Counted from the first letter of the stretch, positions 1 to 6,086 are shown. The stretch: DNA of 7,844 nt from Mycobacterium sp. (GCA_025965815.1 JAOPWF010000068.1:1-7844); one strand, 5' to 3'. Notes: generated by a model not told the origin, from the letters alone. Made by a program: numbers and translations.

Positions 1-998
1 AGAACATGGAGATCGGCCACAACGTGTGCCATGGCCAATGGGATTGGATGAACGACCCTGAAATCCACTCCGGTACCTGGGAGTGGGACATGGTCGGGCT
101 CTCGTCGCAGTGGAGGTATTCGCACAACTACCGCCACCACGTGTTCAGCAATGTGCTCGGCATGGATGACGACCTCGGCTTCGGCGTGATGCGGGTAACG
201 CGCGATCAGCCGTGGCAGCCGCTATTTCTGATGCAACCGCTGCAGAATCTGTTGTTGGCGATCACCTTCGAATGGGGCATCGCGCTGCACGGCGTCGACC
301 TGGAGCGGGCCCGGGCATCGAGCGTCGCCGACAGGGCAGCCCAGGCAAGGGGAGTCATCGAGAAAATCGCCCGCCAGTCCGCCAAGGACTACGTCATCTT
401 TCCCGCCCTGAGCCGATCTCGCTGGCGCAGGACCTTGTTCGCGAACGCGGCAGCCAACGTACTTCGCAATCTGTGGGCGTATGCGGTCATCTTCTGCGGT
501 CACTTCCCCGACGGTGCGGAGAAGTTCACGGCAGAAGCGCTAAAAGGTGAGACCAGAGCCGAGTGGTACCTGAGACAGATGCTCGGCGCCGCGGACTTCA
601 AAGCCGGCCCATTGCTCGCGTTCTCCAGTGGCAACCTGTGCTACCAAATCGAGCACCACCTGTTTCCCGACCTTCCCAGCAATCGCTACGCGCAGATCGC
701 CGTTCGCGTGCGGGCGTTGTGCGACAAGTACGACTTGCCTTACACCAGCGGTTCGCTCGTGCACCAATATCTGCTGACGCTGCGGACCATCCACAAATTG
801 GCGCTTCCCGACGGATTCCTGACGGACACGTCCGACGACGCACCAGAGACCGCGTCGGAACGGAAGTTCAGTACCGGCGCCACGGCATTAACGGGACCCA
901 ACGCCGGTTCGACAGACGGCCCGCGAAGCGGCTTGCGAACGGCATTGATGAACTGTGCACGCCCCCGCTTGCGCGGGCGGAAAGAGAGACGGTCATGA
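1..998 (+). CDS. DesA3-like membrane fatty-acid (acyl-CoA) desaturase, 5'-truncated by the window edge
   Basis: This is a membrane-bound, di-iron acyl desaturase that introduces a double bond into fatty acyl chains and needs an electron-donating reductase partner. The frame is open to the left edge, so the N-terminus is missing. The three histidine boxes are visible (numbering from the Met codon at base 6): H5-x3-H9 in HNVCHGQWDW, H40-x3-HH in HNYRHH, and QIEHH at 214-218. The segments RNLWAYAVIFCGHF and GETRAEWYLRQ match what I recall of the mycobacterial DesA3 (linoleoyl-CoA desaturase) family. After the last conserved block (near LALPDGF) there is a polar tail of about 65 residues ending in a basic stretch. 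It is longer than I expect for DesA3 and of unknown role. The stop overlaps the next start (ATGA at 995-998). A partner oxidoreductase often lies upstream of desA3 but cannot be seen here. The exact substrate is not deducible. Confidence 0.93.
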   Translation, partial: NMEIGHNVCHGQWDWMNDPEIHSGTWEWDMVGLSSQWRYSHNYRHHVFSNVLGMDDDLGFGVMRVTRDQPWQPLFLMQPLQNLLLAITFEWGIALHGVDLERARASSVADRAAQARGVIEKIARQSAKDYVIFPALSRSRWRRTLFANAAANVLRNLWAYAVIFCGHFPDGAEKFTAEALKGETRAEWYLRQMLGAADFKAGPLLAFSSGNLCYQIEHHLFPDLPSNRYAQIAVRVRALCDKYDLPYTSGSLVHQYLLTLRTIHKLALPDGFLTDTSDDAPETASERKFSTGATALTGPNAGSTDGPRSGLRTALMNCARPRLRGRKERRS

Positions 999-1165
999 CG
1001 CACATCGCAGAGGTAGATCCTCACCATACGTTGACAGTCCACGACATACTCCGCGCGGGTCTACGCCGCGCCGTCGACCTCACCGAGTTGCTTGCCGCCG
1101 AGGCAACGTGGGACTCCGAAGGCGGAGCCGGCGAACCGAGGCCATCCGACGGAGAAGTCGGGTAG
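995..1165 (+). CDS. Small hypothetical protein (56 aa) coupled to the desaturase
   Basis: The start ATG shares four bases (ATGA) with the desaturase stop, the usual arrangement for translational coupling. A purine-rich GAAAGAGAG lies just upstream, inside the end of the desaturase gene, and can serve as ribosome binding site. The product begins MTHIAEVDPHHTLTVHDILR, continues with a predicted amphipathic helix (AGLRRAVDLTELLAAEATW), and ends in a Gly/Glu/Pro-rich acidic tail. No signal peptide, membrane span or cysteine is present. I do not recognise the family. It ends three bases before the 3' end of the convergent slipin gene, with no terminator between them. It may be a desaturase accessory peptide or a non-functional ORF. 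The case for it is the overlap, the ribosome binding site and the lack of any other gene here. Confidence 0.5.
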   Translation: MTHIAEVDPHHTLTVHDILRAGLRRAVDLTELLAAEATWDSEGGAGEPRPSDGEVG

Positions 1166-1168
1166 CGG

Positions 1169-2035
1169 TCAGGCCGGATGTCCCGGTTCGACCGCCGAAC
1201 TGTTTGTGGCCTCGCCATTGATCGCCGGCGGCCTGCCCACGAGCGACGGTGTGATCGCCTGCGCGGCAGCGGTTTCGCGCGAGAGAAAACTGCTGAGTTC
1301 GCCGATCGCACTCATCATCGGCGCCGGGAAGACCACGGTGGTGTTCTTCTCCACCCCGAGTTCGGCCAGCGTCTGCAGATTTCGCAGTTGCAGGGCGAGC
1401 GGGTGCGCCATCATGGTGTCCGAGGCTTCCCCAAGGGCTGCCGCGGCCATCGATTCACCCTCGGCGGCAATGATCTTGGCGCGCTTCTCGCGCTCCGCCT
1501 CGGCCTGCCGGGCCATCGCCCGTTTCATGCTGTCGGGCAGCTGAATGTCCTTGAGCTCGACCAGAGTCACTTCCACACCCCATTCGAGGGTGGCCACGTC
1601 AAGGATCTGCTGAATGTCGGCGTTGATGCGGTCCGTTTCGGACAGCGCCTCGTCCAGGGTGTGTCGGCCGACGACCTTTCGCAATGTCGTCTGGGCGATC
1701 TGGTTGATCGCAGCGTTGACGTTTTCAATGGCGATCACCGATTTCACCGCGTCGACGACGCGGAAGTAGGCAACTGCCGAGATGTCGACGCTGACGTTGT
1801 CGCGGGTGATGATGCCCTGCGACTGGATCGGCATGGTCACAATGCGCAGCGATACCTTCACCAGCCGGTCGACGACCGGGATGATCAGCGCCAGACCGGG
1901 TTCCTTGACCCCGACGACCTTGCCGAGCCGGAACAGCACGCCCCGCTGGTATTGCGTCACGACCCGCACCGACAGCGACAACCCGATGAGGGTGGCGATT
2001 ACGAGGATTACCAGAACAACGATCAGAGCATTCAT
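1169..2035 (-). CDS. Slipin / stomatin-like SPFH-domain membrane protein
   Basis: This 288-aa protein is a stomatin-family scaffold. Such proteins oligomerise in the cytoplasmic membrane, organise lipid microdomains and modulate partner membrane proteins. Residues 1-22 form one N-terminal hydrophobic anchor. The SPFH domain follows: [13 protein letters not shown] (28-40), the PGL turn (46-48), [16 protein letters not shown] (78-93) and [21 protein letters not shown] (118-138). A charged [17 protein letters not shown] helix at 178-194 is the typical stomatin coiled-coil start. The length is normal for a bacterial slipin. The start is supported by AGGGA six bases upstream of the ATG; a nearer upstream ATG runs straight into a stop. 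It is the last gene of a minus-strand operon with two small membrane proteins (17 bp after the nearer one). The usual partner NfeD is not present, so the small proteins may take that role (inference). Confidence 0.9.
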   Translation of the reverse strand: MNALIVVLVILVIATLIGLSLSVRVVTQYQRGVLFRLGKVVGVKEPGLALIIPVVDRLVKVSLRIVTMPIQSQGIITRDNVSVDISAVAYFRVVDAVKSVIAIENVNAAINQIAQTTLRKVVGRHTLDEALSETDRINADIQQILDVATLEWGVEVTLVELKDIQLPDSMKRAMARQAEAEREKRAKIIAAEGESMAAAALGEASDTMMAHPLALQLRNLQTLAELGVEKNTTVVFPAPMMSAIGELSSFLSRETAAAQAITPSLVGRPPAINGEATNSSAVEPGHPA

Positions 2036-2052
2036 GTCATGTCCCTAATGAG

Positions 2053-2352
2053 TCAGGTCCGGAGTCCGAGGGCGGCGAACCGCGGCGTTGCGGGTGGCAG
2101 TGTGGTCCCGAGCGGCTTTTCTGTGTGCCGTTGCAGGCGCGGTGCCTGGGCGACTTTCACGGTGACTTCGGCGCGGGCGGTGTGGGCCTTGATGGCTTGT
2201 CGTGCGTCTTCCTCGGCCTGAGCGCGGATCGTCTTGGCCTTGAAGTGGCGCTGTTGTGTGCGCGTCGTGTACGCCACCCCCGCCACCATGCCGGCGAGCA
2301 GAAGGGTCGCCATCGCGGCGACGACGATCAAAACGGTTGTGTTGGCGGCCAT
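2053..2352 (-). CDS. Small single-span membrane protein (99 aa), slipin operon
   Basis: Residues 7-28 (VLIVVAAMATLLLAGMVAGV and on) form one transmembrane helix. They are followed by a basic segment (TTRTQQRHFKAK), which by the positive-inside rule places the C-terminus in the cytoplasm. Residues 39-66 are charged and Ala-rich and could form a helix or coiled coil. The tail from about 70 is Pro-rich. The start is well supported: AAGGAG lies five bases upstream of the ATG. The gene begins inside the last 25 bases of the upstream 94-aa gene in another frame and ends 17 bases before the slipin gene, so the three are very likely co-transcribed and translationally linked. I do not recognise a named family. 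A structural partner or regulator of the slipin is a reasonable inference from position and topology only. Confidence 0.7.
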   Translation of the reverse strand: MAANTTVLIVVAAMATLLLAGMVAGVAYTTRTQQRHFKAKTIRAQAEEDARQAIKAHTARAEVTVKVAQAPRLQRHTEKPLGTTLPPATPRFAALGLRT

Positions 2353-2612
2353 GTCGACTCCTTAGCTGAGTGTGAGATCGCGCTTCCAGTGACCCGGTCA
2401 GGGAGCACCGGTGGGGCGGCGGCAGCGTCGACATGCTCAAGGAGTTCGAGGCGTGTGTCGCGATCGTGGTTGATAAACGACATTTCCCGTTGGAATCGCG
2501 CAATCTCGCGTCGGGAATCGCGCCCGCGTCCAGCGGTCCGCAGCGTGCCGGCGAGCAGCACGATCAGTCCGAGGGCGACCAGCAGCACGATCAATCCAAC
2601 GGTGAGAACCAT
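2328..2612 (-). CDS. Small single-span membrane protein (94 aa), first gene of the slipin operon
   Basis: The product starts with an uninterrupted hydrophobic helix (about residues 2-22, rich in Leu/Val/Ile) followed by a basic, charged cytoplasmic stretch with a helical segment REIARFQREMSFINHDRDTR. I chose the start at 2612 because AGAGG lies six bases upstream and because it puts the membrane helix at the N-terminus. The longer open frame reaching 2810 would run across the promoter and operator and would begin with sequence antisense to TetR. It has the same one-helix plus charged-tail plan as the next gene, although the two sequences are not obviously related. A promoter with TTGACA and TGTACT boxes ends about 30 bases upstream. 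The function is unknown; membership of a slipin membrane complex is inferred from context. Confidence 0.65.
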   Translation of the reverse strand: MVLTVGLIVLLVALGLIVLLAGTLRTAGRGRDSRREIARFQREMSFINHDRDTRLELLEHVDAAAAPPVLPDRVTGSAISHSAKESTWPPTQPF

Positions 2613-2642
2613 TCGACGCCTCTGGTCTGGGGGTAGACGCTC

Positions 2643-2671
2643 AGTACACGCTTGTTTGGGCCCACTGTCAA
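2643..2671 (-). promoter_or_regulatory. SigA-type promoter of the slipin operon
   Basis: On the minus strand a perfect -35 TTGACA (2671-2666) is followed after exactly 17 bases by TGTACT (2648-2643), which matches the -10 consensus at four of six positions. Transcription would begin near 2636, about 25 bases before the first start codon at 2612. The -35 hexamer forms one arm of the adjacent palindrome, so a bound repressor would block it. Confidence 0.7.
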
Positions 2672-2681
2672 CAATGTTGAC
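2667..2681. promoter_or_regulatory. Probable TetR operator: 15-bp palindrome between tetR and the slipin operon
   Basis: GTCAACA and TGTTGAC are perfect 7-bp arms around a single A. The site lies between the divergent tetR and slipin-operon starts. Its left arm contains the minus-strand -35 (TTGACA), and its right arm gives TTGACG on the plus strand, towards tetR. A candidate plus-strand -10 (TACACT, 2696-2701) lies 13 bases beyond that hexamer, so the plus promoter is less certain. A dimeric repressor here would shut both directions. Confidence 0.65.
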
Positions 2682-2745
2682 GTGTGGCGTTAACATACAC
2701 TGTAGAAGCGATGCATTGAGCAAGTTGAAAGGAATGCTGCCCGAG

Positions 2746-3492
2746 ATGATGAAACAGCCGACCGGGTCGGGAGCGGGCACTAGCGGAGATGGCCTATCGG
2801 CCGCCGCCACCGGCCGAGAAGACGGTCACGTCTCCCGGGCGATGATCTTGCGGTCCGCACTGCGGATCATCGACCGCGACGGTGTCGACGGGTTGTCCAT
2901 GCGCCGCCTCAGCGACGAGGTCCGCAGGGATCCGACGGTCCTCTACCGGCATGTACCGAACAAGGCGGCACTGCTCGATGGCATCGCGGAGATCGTGCTC
3001 GGCCAACTACGGGTGGACACCACAGATCCGGACTGGACAGCCCAGCTGCGCATCGTGGCCCACGACTTCCGCCGGTTGGCCTTGGCGCACCCGAACGTCG
3101 TGCCGCTGTTGGTGACTCGGCCCTTGGCCACCCCCCTCGGCCGGCGGCCGCCCGGAATGCTGCGGCCCCTCGAAGATGTGCTGGAGCTACTGACGTCCGT
3201 CGGCTTCAGCGGTGTCGATGCCCTGCACATCTACCGGGTGCTCTTCGGCTACCTGCATGGACATGTCCTCACCGAACTGCAGGAGGTCGTCGAGCGGCCC
3301 GAGGAGACCGACGATGTCCTGCGTCTCGGTCTGCACCGGTTGACGATCACCGAGTTCCCCCAGGTGCGCGCACTCGCCTCCGCGATGGCCTCCTACGACG
3401 GCGCCGCTGAACTCGACCGTGGCCTCGATCTACTGCTTATCGGCCTGACCGCAACCCTGCCCCGCCCGCAGCGCTCGCCGCGATCCAGCTGA
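2746..3492 (+). CDS. TetR/AcrR-family transcriptional repressor
   Basis: This one-component regulator has an N-terminal DNA-binding helix-turn-helix and a C-terminal ligand domain. In the 248-aa reading from 2746 the HTH runs about residues 35-80: helix 1 RAMILRSALRIIDRDGVDGL, then SMRRLSDEVRRDPTVLYRHV with the typical TVLYRHVPNKAALLDGI recognition end. The C-terminal part, with TRPL, the SVGFSGVDALHIYRVLFGYLHG helices and a TEFPQVRAL segment, resembles the TetR_C_1 (tetracycline-repressor type) group. The start is uncertain: ATGs at 2734, 2746 and 2749 and a TTG at 2725 are all in frame. AAAGGA at 2728-2733 is too close to 2734 and 12 bases from 2746. The first ~30 residues are low-complexity and unconserved-looking. 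The gene is divergent from the slipin operon and probably controls it and itself. The ligand is unknown. Confidence 0.9.
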   Translation: MMKQPTGSGAGTSGDGLSAAATGREDGHVSRAMILRSALRIIDRDGVDGLSMRRLSDEVRRDPTVLYRHVPNKAALLDGIAEIVLGQLRVDTTDPDWTAQLRIVAHDFRRLALAHPNVVPLLVTRPLATPLGRRPPGMLRPLEDVLELLTSVGFSGVDALHIYRVLFGYLHGHVLTELQEVVERPEETDDVLRLGLHRLTITEFPQVRALASAMASYDGAAELDRGLDLLLIGLTATLPRPQRSPRSS

Positions 3493-3497
3493 GACGC

Positions 3498-3530
3498 AAA
3501 AAAAGAGGGGCACCCGATGGGCGCCCCTCT
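3498..3530 (-). terminator. Intrinsic terminator for the secreted-protein gene, possibly bidirectional
   Basis: AGAGGGGC (3504-3511) pairs perfectly with GCCCCTCT (3523-3530). Inside, CCC and GGG add three pairs around a GAT loop, separated by one A-C mismatch. Read on the minus strand the stem is followed by a run of seven T (3504-3498), a textbook intrinsic terminator 14 bases after the 3545 stop. In the plus direction, after tetR, the trailing sequence CTTGTTGG is only weakly T-rich. Confidence 0.85.
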
Positions 3531-3544
3531 CTTGTTGGCTGGTG

Positions 3545-3850
3545 TTACTTGACGTCGACGTAGACCGTCTTGTCGGTCACGGTAGTGACGATGTCGCTGC
3601 CGGCTCCGGGGACTCCGGAGTCTGTGCGCGAGAACGTCTGTCCCGGCCGCACAGCGACGACGGTGGACCGATCAAGCGGGGCGGTGCCCAGCTTGTTGAC
3701 GACCACGTTGTAGCCCTGAGCTTGCAGCGAGCTGATCGTGTCCTGGGCGTTCCCGGGGCCCGACGGCGCGGCGTCCGCAGGGGCGGCCAGTCCAAGAACG
3801 GCTGCGGCCAGCCCGCTGGCGACGATGGCGGCAAATCCGAACTTCTTCAT
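3545..3850 (-). CDS. Small secreted hypothetical protein (101 aa)
   Basis: The N-terminus is a clear Sec signal peptide: MKK, a hydrophobic core at residues 5-23, and an AxA cleavage motif (ADA, 25-27), leaving a mature protein of about 74 residues. The mature part has NAQDTISSLQAQGYNVVVNK, in which a short helix and strand recall a PASTA-like fold, then STVVAVRPGQTF and a C-terminal strand VTDKTVYVDVK. It resembles small exported proteins that I associate with mycobacteria. I cannot name the family with certainty and no cysteine or catalytic residue is visible. The start is supported by AAGAAGG upstream of the ATG (core about eight bases away). It is monocistronic, with a strong terminator after it. 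The likely place is the periplasm or cell envelope; the function is unknown. Confidence 0.8.
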   Translation of the reverse strand: MKKFGFAAIVASGLAAAVLGLAAPADAAPSGPGNAQDTISSLQAQGYNVVVNKLGTAPLDRSTVVAVRPGQTFSRTDSGVPGAGSDIVTTVTDKTVYVDVK

Positions 3851-4144
3851 TCTGGTGCCTTCTTCTTTTCCCTCTTGTCCTCGCCGTTGTGCCCGGTTCG
3901 GACGCTCATCAACCGGTTTGTTGTCGTTCTTTCTTGCCGGTCTGCTGGGTTGAACCAGGAGGTCAGGGGTTTAATTCCGGTGGCAGGAAGTTATCTCCGG
4001 TTGGCAGTAATGCACCGTTGGCGGGCTGGCGGGGGACGCCTGGACCCGCGTTCGTATTCCCGTCTCGAGGCTCGATACCGGCTTCAGGTGGCAAATCGTT
4101 ACGCGTCGGATCGATCGCACGGTTGCGGTCAGATGACGGGACAC
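3851..4144. other. Gene-free upstream region of the secreted-protein gene
   Basis: I see no supportable gene here on either strand; the long open frames lack codon logic and ribosome binding sites. It should contain the minus-strand promoter of the 3850 gene, but no convincing -35/-10 pair stands out. Three imperfect direct copies of CCGGTTGGCAG (3977-3986, 3997-4007, 4015-4024) occur at 18-20 base spacing. An AACCGGTT palindrome lies near 3910-3917. Confidence 0.4.
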
Positions 4145-4165
4145 GAAAAGGCCCCGCGGCGGGGC
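4145..4165 (-). terminator. Minus-strand hairpin terminator
   Basis: Read on the minus strand, GCCCC (4165-4161) and GGGGC (4155-4151) form a GC-only stem, followed by CTTTTC (to about 4145). This looks like an intrinsic terminator with a short T tract. No intact gene is upstream of it on that strand; the nearest candidate is the TetR stub ending at 4271 or a short lost transcription unit. Confidence 0.5.
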
Positions 4166-4171
4166 GGGTGG

Positions 4172-4191
4172 GCTTCGTCAGGGGACGAAGC
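4172..4191. repeat. Strong 8-bp hairpin beside the terminator
   Basis: GCTTCGTC (4172-4179) and GACGAAGC (4184-4191) are perfect complements around a four-base AGGG loop. The hairpin lies six bases from the GCCCC/GGGGC hairpin, so minus-strand RNA would carry two consecutive stems just before the T tract. It may be part of the terminator or a small structured RNA. Confidence 0.55.
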
Positions 4192-4252
4192 GGTCGAGGA
4201 TCGAAGCATGAAAGGCAACTCGGCGCACATCCGGTGTTCGAATTCTTCTCGA

Positions 4253-4269
4253 TGAGAATAGAGTTCTCA
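4253..4269. promoter_or_regulatory. Palindrome TGAGAA-N5-TTCTCA, candidate TetR-type operator
   Basis: Six-base perfect arms surround TAGAG. The site begins two bases after the end of the TetR stub at 4271. Palindromes of this size and AT-rich core are usual operators of TetR regulators, so it may be the remaining operator of that broken regulator's locus. No intact gene now starts next to it; on the minus strand only a 17-codon reading frame (ATG near 4232) leads into the two hairpins. Confidence 0.45.
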
Positions 4270-4270
4270 C

Positions 4271-4507
4271 TTAGCCAGGGCCGAAGCCAGTGGCACAGAA
4301 GCCCCAGACTTCGTCCGAGGTGACGGTGTCGATGGTCTCATCGTCGGATGTGTTCGATTCGGCGATGCACATGACCTTCCGCATCGTCATGGCCGCCTCG
4401 CGCCGCGGATTGATACCGGGCCGCAACCGGCCTGCTTCGGCGGCGTCTCCCATCAGCTCGGTGAACAAGGCGAGAAGCGGCGCGTGAGCAACCTTGACCT
4501 TGCCGGG
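4271..4507 (-). pseudogene. C-terminal fragment of a TetR-family regulator
   Basis: The frame after an in-frame TGA (4510-4508) reads PGKVKVAHAPLLALFTELMG, then DAAEAGRLRPGINPRREAA and MTMRKVMCIAES, and ends SDEVWGFCATGFGPG. The LRPGxxPRREAA segment and the EVWxFC(x)xGF ending are typical of the last 70 residues of TetR-family proteins. The N-terminal helix-turn-helix is absent: upstream of the TGA no frame continues the homology before the 86-aa gene ends at 4573. A TTG at 4468 could start a 65-aa product, but without a DNA-binding domain it would not act as a repressor. I read it as a pseudogene left by a deletion or rearrangement. Confidence 0.65.
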
Positions 4508-4572
4508 TCACCGTGTGCCAGGTGGGTGGGACATGGATGAAATGTACCGGAGCGCAGCGCTTTCCTGGTGAC

Positions 4573-4833
4573 CTAGCTAACGCGCGCAATAAGAGCTCGA
4601 AGTCTCCGTTCCTCTCGAGTTCCAACGTAGAGGTCCAACCATGTTGTCACCTTCGTCAGTAGCGCCGCAGGCAGTGGGAAGCCTTCACCGACCACGACGG
4701 CGAAGATGCGTTCGGCCGCCAGATGATTTTCGCCGCCACCCAATTGGACGAAAATCATGGTGCGCTCATCACCGGCTAGGCAGGGCGACGCCGCGTCGGC
4801 TAACTGCCAGGCCACACTTGCGTCTGAGGTCAT
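4573..4833 (-). CDS. Hypothetical protein (86 aa), last ORF of the sigma cluster
   Basis: The ATG at 4833 overlaps the stop of the preceding sigma-region-4 ORF by four bases (ATGA), with GGGAAGG immediately upstream. The product is a soluble, mixed-charge small protein with motifs ASPCLAGDERTMIFVQLGGG, ENHLAAERIFAVVV and a C-terminal helical segment TWLDLYVGTREERRLRALI. It looks evolutionarily constrained and resembles a small mycobacterial hypothetical family I cannot name. It has a single cysteine, no membrane span and no zinc-binding HxxxCxxC, so it is not a standard zinc anti-sigma factor. Its place at the end of a sigma operon makes an accessory or sigma-modulating role possible, but this is inference. 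Confidence 0.7.
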   Translation of the reverse strand: MTSDASVAWQLADAASPCLAGDERTMIFVQLGGGENHLAAERIFAVVVGEGFPLPAALLTKVTTWLDLYVGTREERRLRALIARVS

Positions 4834-5237
4834 CCTTCCCGAATGCCGCCGGCGCCGGGGGAGTGAGGTCCAGCACCCCGGCGATCTGTGTCGCATGCCC
4901 CAGCAAGCAGCGCCTGCATGAACGGCAGCACATCGGCCCGCGGACGTTGCCGGCCAGGGGCGTGGAGTGCGCAGCGGGTGAGCTGTCGTTGGAGTGTGAG
5001 CCGTAGTGCTCGCAGGGCGAAGTGCAGCCTCGACTTGACGATGCATTCTCCAATGTGGAGGTCGTCGGAGATCTGCGCCGTTGTCCAACCTAGGTAGTAC
5101 GAGCGGCGAACCACCGCGCGGTGTTCGGCGGACAAGTGCGCGAGCGCGTCGGCCATCAGTAGCCGGACCGGGGCGGCATTCATCTGGTCGGGGCAGATGC
5201 GCTCGGGCGCACCGTGCCCCGTTCTGCCGAATTTCAT
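4830..5237 (-). pseudogene. ECF sigma factor remnant holding only region 4 (SigL-like)
   Basis: Residues 27-84 are a clear sigma-70 region 4: LMADALAHLSAEHRAVVRRS, YYLGWTTAQISDDLHIGECI, VKSRLHFALRALRLTLQ. This resembles the SigL/SigK branch. Family members normally read xxEGTVKSRL at the recognition helix; here it is GECIVKSRL, suggesting decay. Region 2, needed for core RNA polymerase and -10 binding, is absent: homology begins about residue 13 (RICPDQMNAAPVRLL). The last ~50 residues (from RQLTRCALHAPGRQ) are Arg/Pro-rich and look like the wrong frame. Its ATG overlaps the SigH-like stop (TGATG) and its stop overlaps the next ATG. It is either a truncated pseudogene or a region-4-only DNA-binding protein kept by coupling; I favour the former. 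Confidence 0.7.
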
Positions 5238-6016
5238 CAGTTGGATCTCATAGATCTGGCTCGTCGGGTTGTCTTAGTGCTCGTTTCGACGTTGGCGAGT
5301 AGGCCGCGTAGTTGCCGTCGTCCGCGGTGGAGCCGCGACATCACGGTTCCACATGGGGTGTCCATGATTTCGGCGATCTCCGTGTATTTGAGATCTTCGA
5401 CGTCGGCGTAGTACACCACCATGCGGAATTGTTCGGGCAGGGCCTTCATCGCAGCCCTAATCTCGGTGTCGGGCAACGTGTCGAGCGCCTCGTCCTCCGC
5501 CGAGCGCAGCCCGCGCGACGAGTGTTCGGCGTTGTCAGCCAGCTGCTGGTCGGTGATATCCGCGGTCGGATACAGCGCCGGTCGGCACTGCTTTGCGCGG
5601 AAGCTGTTGATGTACATGTTGGTCAGGATCCGGTGTAGCCACGCATTGAGATTTGTGCCTTCGTGAAACGACTGGAAACCGGCGAAGGCCTGCATCATGG
5701 TGTCCTGCACTAGATCCTCGGCGTCGGCGCGATTGTGGGTCATGCGCCGGGCCCGGCGGTAAAGCGGCGCGCGCAGCGGGATGGCGTCGCGTTCGAACCG
5801 TGCGGTCAGCTCGGCGCTGGTTGTGCGTGTTTGGGGTCCGGCAGTATCAGACGGTTCGGGCCGCGCTACGCCGGCGGTGTCGTTGACGGATCTCGCGGCG
5901 TAGGTCAGGTAACCGCCAGCGCGTCCGATCGTATAGGCGCCCAGATCGCCCGCGCCGCCGGCCGACTCAGCGAGCGAGGCGGTCATGATCCGGGTACTCA
6001 CTCGATGGGCGTTCAC
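5237..6016 (-). CDS. SigH-like ECF RNA polymerase sigma factor
   Basis: The factor directs core RNA polymerase to stress-type promoters. Residues 66-145 hold region 2: [55 protein letters not shown]. The linker [20 protein letters not shown] follows, and region 4 at 180-243 includes [20 protein letters not shown] and [20 protein letters not shown]. These blocks match mycobacterial SigH closely as I recall it. GTG at 6016, GTG at 6001 and ATG at 5986 (codon 11) are possible starts. No ATG, GTG or TTG occurs in frame between 5986 and the conserved domain, so a leader of at least 55 unusual residues is real unless there is a frameshift. The usual anti-sigma gene rshA is not downstream; instead a region-4 fragment follows at once. 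A MarR-type operator lies upstream (6106-6124). Confidence 0.88.
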   Translation of the reverse strand: MNAHRVSTRIMTASLAESAGGAGDLGAYTIGRAGGYLTYAARSVNDTAGVARPEPSDTAGPQTRTTSAELTARFERDAIPLRAPLYRRARRMTHNRADAEDLVQDTMMQAFAGFQSFHEGTNLNAWLHRILTNMYINSFRAKQCRPALYPTADITDQQLADNAEHSSRGLRSAEDEALDTLPDTEIRAAMKALPEQFRMVVYYADVEDLKYTEIAEIMDTPCGTVMSRLHRGRRQLRGLLANVETSTKTTRRARSMRSN

Positions 6017-6086
6017 TCTCGACGGTCAGGACGAATCGGACCTGTACCGGCGGCGGATTGGGTAACGACAAATCGACAGGCATCAT
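5967..6086 (-). CDS. Small ORF (39 aa) preceding and overlapping the sigma gene
   Basis: The best ribosome binding site of the sigma cluster (GAGAGGAG) lies four bases before an ATG at 6086 (a second ATG at 6083 is seven away). The frame is not that of the sigma gene; it encodes a 39-residue peptide beginning [20 protein letters not shown] and stops at 5967, overlapping sigma start candidates (20 bases past the ATG at 5986). It may be a leader peptide coupling translation to sigma. Alternatively it is the first half of an old small protein whose second half ([20 protein letters not shown]) is now read in the sigma frame after a frameshift. I cannot name a family. Confidence 0.5.
   Translation of the reverse strand: MMPVDLSLPNPPPVQVRFVLTVESERPSSEYPDHDRLAR

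Noticed and set aside
1178..2221. Long plus-strand open frame (347 codons)
   Set aside because: It is antisense to the slipin and 99-aa genes, has His/Asp/Arg-rich low-quality composition and no ribosome binding site. The minus-strand slipin reading is plainly the real one.
2328..2810. 160-codon version of the first slipin-operon protein
   Set aside because: The N-terminal extension would cross the promoter and palindrome and run antisense to tetR; the ATG at 2612 has a good ribosome binding site and places the membrane helix at the N-terminus.
3935..3990. tRNA-like sequence (GGTTGAACC, AGGGGTTTAATTCC)
   Set aside because: It resembles a T-arm loosely, but no acceptor stem, D-arm or anticodon stem could be paired around it.
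3542..4255. Plus-strand open frame of 237 codons
   Set aside because: It begins antisense to the secreted protein, crosses its signal peptide and upstream region, and shows no domain or start signal.
4338..4625. Minus-strand frame of 95 codons
   Set aside because: It is the out-of-frame shadow of the TetR stub and the end of the 86-aa gene, without motifs.
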